Source of the DNA: Streptomyces sp. MRC013
GTDB taxonomy: Bacteria; Actinomycetota; Actinomycetes; Streptomycetales; Streptomycetaceae
Assembly: GCF_023614235.1 (NCBI RefSeq)
Contig: NZ_CP094264.1
Coordinates: 3,968,001-4,032,000 of the forward strand
Length of the DNA: 64,000 nucleotides
Reading direction: 5' to 3'
Under the pieces are notes generated by a model. That model was not told the origin of the DNA, did not search any database, and saw only the letters and a program-made list of their open reading frames with translations. Position 1 is the first letter of the stretch. The number at the start of each line of letters is the position of its first letter. Shown in pieces: positions 41,917 to 51,239 of the stretch. Position numbers and translations under genes: made by a program.

Positions 41917-42857
41917 TCAGGGCGTTAAGGGTTGGGTCGGACAGCGGTGGCCCGGGTGCGGACAGACGTGAAGCCTTTGGTAGGACGGTTCTCACCACAA
42001 GATCGTCCGTTGCACCAGAGGCTTCACGTTGGTCACCTATGTTGCCATGCTCGACGTCCCGCGCCACGTGGTGGAATACGTGGCCCGGCTGCTGGCCGGC
42101 CACCGCCGCCGGATCGGCACCCCGAAGGGCTCCCGGGCGTTGAGCCCGTTCCGGCAGGCCGTCTTCGTGCTGCGCTGGTTCCGCGAGGCCGGCTGCGTGC
42201 ACTGCCTGGCCCGCGATGCGGGAATCTCGCAGGCCACCGGCTACCGCTACCTCCACGAGGCAATCGACGTCCTGGCCGACCAGGCCCCCGAGCTGCATGA
42301 GGTGCTGGACCGCTGCCGCGCGCGGCAGATGAGCCACGTGGTGCTGGACGGCACCCTGATCTCCTGCGACCGTGTCGCCGGGACTACCGAGAAGGGCAAC
42401 GACCTGTGGTACTCCGGCAAGGCTCGGCACTTCGCCGGGAACATCCAGTTCGTGGCCGCACCCGACGGCACCCCGCTGTGGGTCTCCGACGTCGAACCCG
42501 GATCCGTCCACGGCCTGCGTGCCGCCCGCATCCATGCCCTGCCCGCCTTGTACGCGGCGGCCCGCGCCGGTCTGCCGACGCTGGCCGACGTCGGCTACAC
42601 CGGCGCCGGCAAGGGCATCCACACCCCGTTCCGTCCGCACCCCGACATCGCTTCCCCGCTCGCGCCGGACAACCGCGCCCACAACCGGCTCCTGCGCGGC
42701 ATCCGGGCCCTGGGCGAACGGGCCGCCGCTGAACTCAAGCAGCGCTGGCGCGCGCTGCAGCACGTCACGCTCAGCCCCAGCCGGATCGGACGCATCGCCC
42801 AAGCCGCACTCGTCCTCAACAACTCATGGAAGTGACAACCGCTGAGAAAACGTCACT
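41874..42857. mobile_element. IS5-like element with perfect 18-bp inverted repeats
   Basis: The terminal repeat AGTGACGTTTTCTCAGCG (41874-41891) is matched exactly and inverted at 42840-42857. The 984-bp element holds one full-length transposase gene. It starts at the base after the end of the first IS, so one element inserted precisely at the tip of the other. No clear target duplication remains. Confidence 0.85.
42029..42835 (+). CDS. IS5-family transposase, full length
   Basis: A 268-residue DDE_Tnp_4-type transposase starting at TTG (MVTYVAMLDVPRHVVEYVAR). An N-terminal helix-turn-helix is followed by VVLDGTLISCDRV (first Asp). The block that in relatives reads PGSxHD is here PGSVHG, and the ADKGY block is LADVGYTGAG. 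The Gly in place of Asp would come from one base change and may inactivate the enzyme, although the nearby VSDVEPGS Asp complicates this. The gene ends 5 bp before the right inverted repeat. A hairpin (GTGAAGCC/GGCTTCAC arms) precedes the start in both elements. Confidence 0.85.
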   Translation: MVTYVAMLDVPRHVVEYVARLLAGHRRRIGTPKGSRALSPFRQAVFVLRWFREAGCVHCLARDAGISQATGYRYLHEAIDVLADQAPELHEVLDRCRARQMSHVVLDGTLISCDRVAGTTEKGNDLWYSGKARHFAGNIQFVAAPDGTPLWVSDVEPGSVHGLRAARIHALPALYAAARAGLPTLADVGYTGAGKGIHTPFRPHPDIASPLAPDNRAHNRLLRGIRALGERAAAELKQRWRALQHVTLSPSRIGRIAQAALVLNNSWK

Positions 42858-42999
42858 GGCCGCCGGGGCCGGCGGCCGGTCCGCGACCGCCGGTACGGAG
42901 CGGTCAGGGGCCGGCGCCCGCGGCCCCGCGCGCGTCACCGGCCCCGGCGCGGGGGCGCCGTTCGGCCGCGCACCGGGGCCGCTTCGGGAGCCGGGCCGG
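42858..42999. other. Intergenic, no gene seen
   Basis: Short GC-rich gap between the IS right end and the 3' end of the NlpC/P60 gene. Imperfect CCGGCGGCC-type repeats may act as a terminator for the minus-strand gene. Confidence 0.4.
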
Positions 43000-43878
43000 T
43001 CAGAACGTGCAGGTGGGAACCCCGTCCAGCCAGGCCGGGCCCTTGATGTAGATGTTCGTCACCCAGGCCCGGTAGTCGGGCAGGTACGACCAGGCGTCGT
43101 TGGTGTACCCGTCGGAGGTGACCTCCTCCGCGTGCTTCTGGCACTGGACGCGGACGGTCGTCGAGTACGGGAAGGCGTACACGCGTGCGGCCCGGGTGGA
43201 CGGCTCGGCCTTCGTCCAGACGCCGGTGCCCCAGGTCTGGTGGACGTGACCGGTCACCGCGCCGGTGTTGACGCGGAGGGCACCGAAGTAGTCGCCGCCC
43301 AGACGCACGTCGCTGACCATCAGCCGGGTCCCGGACTGCCGGGCCTCGACCATCTTCCCGTCACCCAGGTAGATGGCGATGTGGTGGAGGTCCTGCGAGG
43401 TTCCCCACGCCAGCAGGTCGCCGGGGAGGAGCGGCGCGAGGCCCTGGGCGGCGGTGAACCGCTCGGCGGCGCGGTGGGTGTAGAACTGCCGGCTGGCGAC
43501 GCCGTCGAGGATGTCCGCGCCGGCGGCCTCGGCGTAGGCGTACCGGACCAGGCCGGAGCAGTCGAACCCGAGGCGCTCGGGGTCGTGTTCACTGGCCGGG
43601 TCGGTCGGGTCGACCCGGCCGTACGTGGGGCCCGGCTGCGGGCCGTGGCCGCCGCCCCAGGTGTACCAGAGGCCGGCGGCGACCTGGGTGCAGGCGGCGG
43701 CGACGGCCTGTTCGGCCTCCGCCGACGCGCCCGGCGCCAGGGGGCGGCAGTCGCCCCCGACGGCCGTCGCGCCGGTGCGGCCGTCCGCGGGCGCCTGCGC
43801 CACGGCCGGTGCCGACGCCAGGAGGAGAAGAGCGGGTAACGCGAGGAACGCGCGGATGAGGCTGCTCCGCCGGGACAT
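43000..43878 (-). CDS. Secreted NlpC/P60 cell-wall peptidase
   Basis: A 292-residue protein with a clear Sec signal peptide (basic start, then FLALPALLLLASAPAVAQA, cleavage near residue 28). The NlpC/P60 core has the catalytic Cys in FDCSGLVRYAY (about residue 105), His in LHHIAIYLGDG (about 165) and the downstream polar residue near VEARQSG. The last 80 residues are an SH3b-like region with two cysteines (VQCQKH, VPTCTF). It should cleave peptide stems of peptidoglycan outside the cell. A hairpin at 43950-43977 separates it from the upstream STAND gene. Confidence 0.9.
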   Translation of the reverse strand: MSRRSSLIRAFLALPALLLLASAPAVAQAPADGRTGATAVGGDCRPLAPGASAEAEQAVAAACTQVAAGLWYTWGGGHGPQPGPTYGRVDPTDPASEHDPERLGFDCSGLVRYAYAEAAGADILDGVASRQFYTHRAAERFTAAQGLAPLLPGDLLAWGTSQDLHHIAIYLGDGKMVEARQSGTRLMVSDVRLGGDYFGALRVNTGAVTGHVHQTWGTGVWTKAEPSTRAARVYAFPYSTTVRVQCQKHAEEVTSDGYTNDAWSYLPDYRAWVTNIYIKGPAWLDGVPTCTF

Positions 43879-43949
43879 GGGGCCCTTCCGTCGGAAGTGG
43901 GTGGTCGGGCAGCAGCATGCCGACCGGTGCCCGACCCGTCGAGCGCGTC

Positions 43950-43977
43950 CCCGTCGCCCTTCCGGACGGGCGACGGG
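43950..43977 (-). terminator. Hairpin terminator downstream of the STAND-WD40 gene
   Basis: CCCGTCGCCC and GGGCGACGGG form a perfect 10-bp stem around an eight-base loop, between the WD40 gene end and the NlpC/P60 start. Its presence argues that the WD40 frame should end upstream, near 44023. Confidence 0.6.
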
Positions 43978-44022
43978 AAACCCTCCGGGAAACCCCGTAC
44001 GGCCGAGGCGCCGCGGCGTTTC

Positions 44023-47000
44023 TCAGGCCTGCCCGCAGGGGGTCCCCCGCGGCCGGGGGGGTTCCGGACGCCAGGGGCCGGCCGCTCGCGGGGGCCCGTT
44101 CGCGCAGGAGGCAGATCCGGGTCAGTCTCACCGCGGGGTCCAGGTCCCACAGCCGCACGGTGCCGTCGGTGCCGCTGCTGGCCAGGCTCCGGCCGTCCGG
44201 CGCGAAGGCGACGCCCCGCACCGCGTCGGCGTGGCCGGTCAGGGTCGCCCAGTGCCGTCGCCCGGACAGGTCCCACAGCCGTACCGTACGGTCGTTGCCG
44301 CTGCTGGCGAGCAGCCTCCCGTCGGGGGAGAACGCGAGGCCGCGCGCGGCGCCCGTGTGGCCGGTCAGGACCGTGTCGAGCCGTCGCCCGGGGACGTCCC
44401 ACAGCCGGACCGAGCCGTCGTTGCCGCTGCTGGCGAGGGTGCGGCCGTCGGAGCTGAGGGCCAGGCCGCGCACCGCGCCGGTGTGGCCGGTGAGGACGGC
44501 CGCCGGGCGGCGTCCCGCGACGTCCCACAGCCGGACCGTCAGGTCGTCGCCGGCGCTCACCAGCGTCCGGCCGTCCGGGCCGAACACGACGCGGTTGACG
44601 TAGTCCGCGTGGCCGGTGAGGGTCGTGACGAGCCGTCGCCGCGGCACGTCCCACAGGCGTACCGTCCGGTCGGCGCCGCCCGACGCGAGCACCCGACCGT
44701 CGGGTGCGAACGCCACCGAGAACACTTCGCCCGTGTGGCCGGTGAGGGTCTTGATGAGCCGTCGCCGCGGCACGTCCCACAGGCGTACGCTCCCGTCGGA
44801 GCCCGCCGAGGCCAGCACGCGCCCGTCGGGTGCGAAGGCCACCGAGAACACCGTCTCGTCGTGACCGGCCAGGGCCGCCACCTGCCGGCGGCGGGCCACG
44901 TCCCACAGCCGTACGGTGCGGTCGGCGTTGGCGGTGGCGAGCAGCCTCCCGTCGGGGCTGTAGGCGGTCATCAAGACCTCCGTGAACGGACGGGCCGACA
45001 GCACCGGCCCGCCGAGGTCCCACACCACCACCGACTGGTCGAACCCGGCGGTGGCCAGCGTCGTCCCGGTGGCGTTCACGGCCACGCCGAGGACGTAGTC
45101 CGTGTGCCCGGCCAGGGTCGTCGTCGACGTGCCGCGGCGCACGTCCCAGAGCCGGGTGGTGCCGTCGCCGCTGCCGCTGACGACCGTGGAGCCGCCGGGC
45201 AGGTAGGCGACCGCGTTGACGTCGTCGCTGCTCCCGGTGAGCGTCGCCGTCAGCCGGCGCCCCGGCACGTTCCAGAGCCGTACGGTCCGGTCGACGCTGC
45301 CGGAGGCGATCTGGCGCCCGTTCGGCGAGACCGCCGCGCTGAGCACCTCGTCCGCGTGCCCCCTCAGCACCACCGGCGGGCGCGCGCGGTCGGGGTCCCA
45401 CAGCCGCACGGTCCGGTCGGCGCCGGCCGAGACCAGGGTCCGGCCGTCGGGGGAGTACGCCAGGGCGTTGACGTTCCCGGTGTGGCCGATGAGGGAGACG
45501 ACGGGCCGGTGCGGGCGCGCGGGGTCCCACACCTGGACGGTCCCGTCCGCGGCGGCGACGGCGAGCCGGTGCCCGCGCGGGTCGAACGCCACCGCGCGGG
45601 CCCCCCTCGTGCCGCCCGGCAGGACCGTCCGCGTACCGCGGCCGGAGACGGGCCACAGGTGCACCGGACCGCCCGTCGAGGTGGCCGCGAGCACCCGGCC
45701 GTCGGGGGAGAAGGCGACCGAGCGCACGCGGCCGGGGACGGCGAACACGGCGGCCGTGCGGTGGTCGCCCGTCCGGCGCAGGACCACCCTGCCGTCGGAA
45801 CCGGCCGTCGCCAGGGAGAGCCCGTCCGGTGCGAAGGCCACGGCGTTGACCGGGCCCGTGTGGCCGCCCAGCCGCGCGGAGAACGGCTGGGACTGGGTGC
45901 TGAGCAGTGCTCCGCGCGCCTCGGCGGTCGCCGCGAGGCGGTACGCCTCCTCGGCGAGCACCATCGACGCCTCGGGCCGGCCGCCGGCGAGGTACGCGGA
46001 CCGGGCGGCGAGCGCCCGCGAACGGGCGACGCGCTCCTGGTCGAGGGCGGCCCCGCGCTGCTGGTACGCGAGGGCTCCGGCGGTCACCGCGAACGCCAGC
46101 AGCAGGCAGAGGGCGGCGCACAGGGACCGCCGCAACCGCACGTGCCGCCTCTCCAGGGCCCGCAGGCGGCCCTCCTCCCCCAGACTGGCCCGCAGGAAGG
46201 CCTCCTCGCACGGGCTCAGCCGGCGCCTGCCCTCGGGGTCGTCCAGCCAGGCCCGCACGCCGTCCAGCCGGGCGCCCCGGTAGAGGGCGGACGGGTCGCG
46301 GCCCTCCCGCTCCCACTCGTCCGCCGCGTGGGACAGCCGCTGGTGGGCCAGGAGTTCGGCCCGGTCGGCGCGGAGCCAGTCCCGCAGCCGCGGCCAGGCG
46401 TGCAACAGGGCCTCGTGGGTGATCCGGACGGTGTCGCTGTCCACGGTGACCAACCGGGCCCGCACGAAGGCGTCGAGCGCCGTGGCGGCGCCGTCCGCGT
46501 CGGCGAACTGCTCCAGGAGGGCGGTCCGGCTCATCCGGCGCCGTGTCGCGCCGGCGCCGTCGGCGAGGTGGACCAGACGCGTCAGGACGCGCCGGATGGT
46601 CCTCTGCTCGGCCGGGTGGAGTCCGGTGAACACGGTCTCGGCGGTCCGGGTGACCGCCCCCGGATGCCGCCGGCCCGCTCGTACCCGTCGACGGTCAGGG
46701 CGGACCCCCGCCTCCGCTCCCACGTGGCGAGCAGGGCGTGCGAGATCAGCGGGAGCGCGAAGTCGGACGCCCCCTCGGAGTCCTCCCCGGCGCGGTGCGG
46801 GGCGGCGTGGGCGGTCGCGGCCGGCACCCCGCCCGGACCGGCGTCCCGCAGCACCAGCGGTACGAGGCCGGACTCCAGGGTGACCCCGGCGAGTTCCGCG
46901 GGGCGCGTGACCGACTCCCGCAGCTCCGCCACCGACATCGGCGGGAGGACGAACGGGCCGTCGGCGAAGGCGTCGGCCAGTTCGGGGATGCGCAGGCAGT

Positions 47001-47937
47001 CGCCGGTGAAGTCGGCGCGGACGCCGAGCACCACCACGGCGGGCTCGGGCGCGCCCGGTGCCGGGGCGGGGCCGGCCAGGGTGGCGAGGACCCGGACGAA
47101 GGCCCGCCGCTCCTCCTCGTCGGGGCAGTCGGTGAACAACTCCTCGAACTGGTCGACGATCAGCACCGGGCGCGACGGCGGGAGCGGTCCGCCGTCGGCG
47201 GGGGCCGCGGCGTCCGACCGGGCGGCCACGGCGGCGAGCAGCGCCACGGGGTCGTCCCGCACCTCCTCCGCGGTGACGCCGAGACCGCCGCCGAGGATCT
47301 TCGCGGTGCGCTCCAGCAGCTCGTCCAGGGGACGGGAGGCGGGCGTGAGGGTGACGACCGGCCAGCGCCCGGCGCCCGCCACCGGCAGGTCCCCGCGCGC
47401 CAGGGCCGGGACGAGTCCCGCGTTGAGCAGGGACGACTTGCCCGCCCCGGAGGGGGCGACGAGCACCACGGGGCCGCTGCCGATCCGTTCGAAGACCCGC
47501 TCGACCAGTGCGGCCGTCGCGCGTTCCCGGCCGAAGAACCACTTCGCGTCCCGCGGGGTGAACGGCAGCGGGCCGCGGTAGGGGCAGCCGGCGTCCCGCC
47601 GTCCCCCCGGCGGACCGGCCGGGGCATCCGCCCCGTGGCCGGGGGGCGCAGGGCGCGCCAGGAGCCCCAGCAGGCGGCCGTCGGCGCGCAGCACCTCGTC
47701 GCAGAGCCGGGCGACGTCCGCGGTGGGCCGCTTGGCGCCGGTCTCGATCTTGCTGAGGTACCCCTTGCTGTAGTGGGTGCGCCGGGCCAGGTCGATGAGC
47801 GACAGACCGCCCTCCCGCCTGAGCCGTCGCAGCTCCCCGGCGAACGACCGGGGGCCCGGTGGTTCCCGGTCCGCGTGGGCGGTGCGGCCGGTGCGGTCCC
47901 GCTGGTCCGCGGTGAGTCCTGGCTGCTGGTCACTCAA
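44023..47937 (-). CDS. XRE-STAND NTPase-WD40 protein, frameshifted
   Basis: A TTG start with GGGGGAA upstream. Residues 30-85 are an XRE helix-turn-helix (RRLRREGGLSLIDLARRTHY). Residues 120-430 form a STAND/AAA NTPase with Walker A VLVAPSGAGKSSLLNAG and Walker B VLIVDQFEELF. A membrane helix follows (LCAALCLLLAFAVTAGALAY), then 14 WD40 repeats of the GHTGxVxSVAFSPDG...VRLWD type, enough for two seven-bladed propellers. The frame breaks in the C5 run 46657-46661 (one base missing). A second likely slip in the G7 run at 44055-44061 makes the frame overrun its terminator; correcting it gives the stop at 44023. About 1300 residues. Such proteins are signal-sensing switches; the ligand is unknown. 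Confidence 0.8.
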
Positions 47938-48036
47938 GGCGTTCCCCCTGGCAATGAGGCCGTCGAGCAGGCGGCGCCCAGGCTAGTGCCGGGGTACGGG
48001 GGGTGAGCAAAGGTTTCCGCCGGTGTGGCGTGAACA

Positions 48037-48073
48037 CGAACGCCCGGGGCCGCGTGGCGGTTCCGGGCGTTCG
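48037..48073 (-). terminator. Hairpin terminator after the I36-like gene
   Basis: CGAACGCCCGG and CCGGGCGTTCG form a perfect 11-bp stem with a 15-base loop, 12 bp after the stop codon on the minus strand. Confidence 0.7.
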
Positions 48074-48085
48074 GGCCGGTGCGGA

Positions 48086-48535
48086 TCAGGTCAGCAGCGT
48101 GGCGCACTCCGCGCGGTTGACCCACTTGTGCGAGGAGATGGTGTCGTTGGCGCCGACCCCGTTGCTGAGTCGGTTGTCGGTGAGGTTGTCGGCGTAGAGC
48201 TCGCCCGGCAGGAGGCAGGCGTGGCCACCGCCGTGGTTGGCGTGCTCGTAGAACTTCACGACCTCCAGGTTGCCGGTGTAGCCGCGGTTCATCACGGAGG
48301 AGGCCCGGTCCTGGGAGCCGCCCCACCAGCTGCTGTTGCCCGAGGTGACGATCAGCTGCGCGCCGTCGCAGTTGATGTGCTCCCAGGCGTACATGTTGCC
48401 GTTGCGCGGGCCCCACTTGCTGTCGCAGAGCGCGCTTGCGGTGGAGCTGCCGGTGGCCTGGGCGGTGGTGGCGGGGACGGCGACGCCCAGGGCGCTGAGG
48501 CCCAGGACGGCCACCGTCGCGGCGAACTTGCGCAT
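48086..48535 (-). CDS. Secreted peptidase inhibitor I36 / crystallin-like protein
   Basis: A 149-residue protein started at the ATG giving MRKFAATVAVLGLSALGVAV, with AAGGGA seven bases upstream; an in-frame ATG five codons earlier lacks a ribosome binding site. Signal peptide to about residue 28 (TTAQA). The mature part (LCDSKWGPRNGNMYAWEHIN, then CDGAQLIV, CLLPGELYADNL and ISSHKWVNRAECATLL) fits the peptidase inhibitor I36 / beta-gamma-crystallin-like family of Streptomyces. Four cysteines could form two disulphides. Extracellular; the protease target is unknown. Confidence 0.75.
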   Translation of the reverse strand: MRKFAATVAVLGLSALGVAVPATTAQATGSSTASALCDSKWGPRNGNMYAWEHINCDGAQLIVTSGNSSWWGGSQDRASSVMNRGYTGNLEVVKFYEHANHGGGHACLLPGELYADNLTDNRLSNGVGANDTISSHKWVNRAECATLLT

Positions 48536-48657
48536 GGTGAATCCCTTCATGGTGATGGAGTGGTTCCGGTGGTGCTGGTGGTGCTGGTAGTGCGTGACGG
48601 GTGCCGGGGCGGCACGCCGTCGGCGGTGGGCGGGGCGCGTCACGGAGCGCCGGGTGG

Positions 48658-49617
48658 TCAGTCCCGCTCCGGGACGACGCGCACCGCCCGGTCGTAGGCC
48701 CGCTGTCCGAGGGACCGGTGGGTGTCGAGGTCCCCGCCGAACCGGTCGCGCAGGCGGTCCCGGTGGAACGCCTCCCGGGCCGTGACCACGGCCCGCAGCG
48801 ACGTCCGGCGGGCGCAGGCCGCGTCCGCGACCGCCGTCCGCCGCTCGGCGGCGAACGCCTCGTCGACGCGGCCTGCGCCCGGACGGGTGGTGGCGGCCCT
48901 CGCGGCGTCGCGGGCCGCCTGGGGGTTCCTGTAGGGGTGGCCGGCCCGTTCCATGCACCGGGACCACGCCTTCAGCGCGGCGGTGAGCTGGGGATCACGC
49001 ATCAGGCGGTCGCGGTAGAGGGAGCCGACCCCCATGGCGACCTTGCTCGTGCGGAACCACTCGGCCGGGTCGCCGTAGAGCGCGCGCTCGGCCTCCTCCG
49101 TACAGCCGCCGAGGCGTTTGCGGATCTCACCGCCGGCCGGCAGCGGCGCCCTCAGCAGCCGGGCGTCCCCGCCGCCGTCGAGAGCGACGTCGAAGGCGGC
49201 ACGCCGCGGAGGGGGGAGGCTCCGGCGGTAGGCGCCGACGGGATGGGCCTTGCGGGCGCGCTCGCCCTTCAGGGCGATCAGCCCGCCGTAGCCGTGCGTC
49301 CGGGCCCACTCGACGTCGTCCTGGACGAAGGGAACCGGACGGCTCTCCTCCAGCGACAGGGCGCGCTCCTCGGGGTACGCGAAGCCCCGGCGGTTCATGC
49401 ACTGCCCCGTCAGCCGCTGCAGGGCGTCCGTGACGCGCAGTTCCTGCCGCCACGTCAGCGGCTGGAGGCGGGCGCCGCCGGCGGGTGCGGTGCCGGCGGG
49501 TGCGGTGCCGGGACCGGACGACCCGCCCGCACCGGCCCCCCCGGTGGGGGCGCACCCGGTGGCCCCGGCCGTCACGACGGCCAGGACCGCGCACAGTGAC
49601 ACCAGTCCGCGTCTCAT
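48658..49617 (-). CDS. Lipoprotein, unknown function
   Basis: A 319-residue protein with a type II signal peptide: MRRGLVSLCAVLAVVTAGAT ends in the lipobox TGATGC, so Cys22 would be lipidated. A Gly/Pro/Thr linker follows, then a helix-rich domain with two cysteine pairs (GQCMNRRGFAYP, WSRCMERAGHPY, GGCTEEAE, DAACARRTS). The MNRRGF and MERAGHPY blocks resemble small extracytoplasmic domains common in Streptomyces lipoproteins of unknown role. It probably sits on the outer face of the cytoplasmic membrane. Confidence 0.8.
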   Translation of the reverse strand: MRRGLVSLCAVLAVVTAGATGCAPTGGAGAGGSSGPGTAPAGTAPAGGARLQPLTWRQELRVTDALQRLTGQCMNRRGFAYPEERALSLEESRPVPFVQDDVEWARTHGYGGLIALKGERARKAHPVGAYRRSLPPPRRAAFDVALDGGGDARLLRAPLPAGGEIRKRLGGCTEEAERALYGDPAEWFRTSKVAMGVGSLYRDRLMRDPQLTAALKAWSRCMERAGHPYRNPQAARDAARAATTRPGAGRVDEAFAAERRTAVADAACARRTSLRAVVTAREAFHRDRLRDRFGGDLDTHRSLGQRAYDRAVRVVPERD

Positions 49618-49974
49618 GCCCCTCCCCCGCTCGACCCCGTGGCACCGGTCGCGGTGCCGTTCCCCCGGGCGCCGACGGCTCGGACCGCCGTCGCCGACGA
49701 ATCCAGAGTGACCGCACTTCCGGACCGGGAGCCACGGGTTTCCCGTTGCCCGCTGGAGCGGCGATCGGGAAACCCGGGGTGACCGGGGGAAACCGGGCAG
49801 AGGGCGACAGCGGTGAAGCCGTGGGACACACGGGGACCACCCGGTGCGGGAGCACCGGGCGGTGCGGGCCGGTGCCCGGTCCGGCCACCGGGGCCGCGTG
49901 CGCGGGCCGCCGCGCGACCGGCGGGAGACCCCCCGTCCGGACGCCCGCGCCGCCGGGAGGACGGTGCGGCGGCC
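49618..49974. other. Intergenic region with inverted repeat
   Basis: About 360 bp between two minus-strand genes. It contains an inverted repeat CGGGTTTCCCG / CGGGAAACCCG (49735-49745 and 49766-49776) and a further GGGGGAAACC copy near 49786. It may combine the phzF-like terminator with the lipoprotein promoter. No gene seen. Confidence 0.45.
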
Positions 49975-50844
49975 CTACATCCGCGCGCCCGTCCCCGAGA
50001 CCCGTACGCGGGGGTCGCCGGCGCGCAGCTCGACGGTCAGCTCCGCCGGGCGGCCCAGGTCCTCGCCCTGGTGGAGGGTGAGCACCGACGCCTCCGGGAC
50101 CAGGCCCAGGGCGCGGGCGTACGCGCCGAACGCGGCCGCCGCCGCGCCCGTCGCCGGGTCCTCCACCACCCCGCCCACCGGGAACGGGTTCCGGACGTGG
50201 AACACCGCGTCCGACGCGCGCCACACGAGCTGGACGGTCGTCAGGTCCAGCCGCAGCATCAGGGCCTTCAGCCGCTCGAAGTCGTACCGCAGGTCCGCCA
50301 GCCGCTCCCGCGACGCCGCCGCCAGCACCAGGTGCCGGGCGCCCGCGAACGCGATGCGCGGCGGCAGGGCCGGGTCCAGGTCGCCCGCCGGCCAGTCCAG
50401 CGCGGCCAGCGCCTCCGCCACGTCCTCGGCGGCGGCCCCGGCGACGTACGGTTCCACGCTGGTCAGCGTCGCGCGCGGCGACCCGTCCGGCACGGTCACG
50501 GAGACGGGGACCTCGCCGGCCCGCGTCGCGAACAGCAGGTCGCCCGGGCCGATGCGCTCGCCCAGCGCGACGGCCGCCGCGATCGTGGCGTGCCCGCAGA
50601 ACGGGACCTCCGCCAGGGGGCTGAAGTAGCGCACGGTGAACGCCCGCCCCGGCTCGCCCAGGCCCTCCGGCGGTGCCGTCAGGAAGACGCTCTCGCTGTA
50701 GCCGACCTCCGCCGCGACCGCCAGCATGCCGGCGCGGTCCAGCCCGGACGCGTCCAGGACGACGCCGGCCGGGTTGCCGCCCTCCGGGTCGGCGGAGAAC
50801 GCGGTGTAGCGGAGGATCTCGGGGGTGCCCTCGGTGTTCGTCAT
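49975..50844 (-). CDS. PhzF-family isomerase/epimerase-like protein
   Basis: A 289-residue protein of the PhzF (phenazine biosynthesis-like) family: YTAFSADPEGGNPAGVVLDA at the start, the catalytic-glutamate block VGYSESVFLT at about residue 48, then YFSPLAEVPFCGHATIAAA and, in the second half, EDPATGAAAAAFGAYARALG. These are duplicated diaminopimelate-epimerase-like domains. Members isomerise small metabolites; the substrate here cannot be read from sequence. The ATG was chosen because upstream sequence is low complexity. It is divergent from the phoD gene. Confidence 0.88.
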   Translation of the reverse strand: MTNTEGTPEILRYTAFSADPEGGNPAGVVLDASGLDRAGMLAVAAEVGYSESVFLTAPPEGLGEPGRAFTVRYFSPLAEVPFCGHATIAAAVALGERIGPGDLLFATRAGEVPVSVTVPDGSPRATLTSVEPYVAGAAAEDVAEALAALDWPAGDLDPALPPRIAFAGARHLVLAAASRERLADLRYDFERLKALMLRLDLTTVQLVWRASDAVFHVRNPFPVGGVVEDPATGAAAAAFGAYARALGLVPEASVLTLHQGEDLGRPAELTVELRAGDPRVRVSGTGARM

Positions 50845-51239
50845 GGTCCTCACGAACCGCCCCGCTCCGCCGCTTGTTCCCCTGCGGCCCGCCCGGTCGC
50901 GCGGTCCCACGCGTCCGTCGCACCGCCTGTTCCCGGCGGCCGGCACGGCGCCGGCCCCGCGCCGGGCACGGCGTGCCCGCCACCGCCACCGCCACCGTCG
51001 CGAACGGGGTGTCCGCCCCGGCACCGCCGTGCGCACCGTCCGCCGGGTCCGCCGTGCGCACCGGGTCCGCCGGGCCCGTCGCCGGGTCCGGGGCGGGGGC
51101 GCCGCCTGCCGGGGGGACGCCCTCCTCCGGGCGGCGGGTCACCGGCCGCGCGGCGTACGGGACGGCCCGGCACCCGGACCTCACACGGCCGCCACGTGGA
51201 TGTCGTGTCCCGGACAGTCCACGCCGGTGTACTCGGCCC
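50845..51239. other. Divergent intergenic region, phzF-like versus phoD
   Basis: 395 bp of very GC-rich sequence with no recognisable gene. I looked for GTTCACC-type PHO boxes before the PhoD gene and saw none. Confidence 0.4.

Noticed and set aside
43625..47581. A 1318-codon open frame on the plus strand
   Set aside because: Mirror of the WD40 repeats on the opposite strand (repeating HVPQPDRAV patterns); no start signal or domain.
51100..51239. PHO box before the PhoD gene
   Set aside because: I looked for GTTCACC-like direct repeats at 11-bp spacing and found none convincing.
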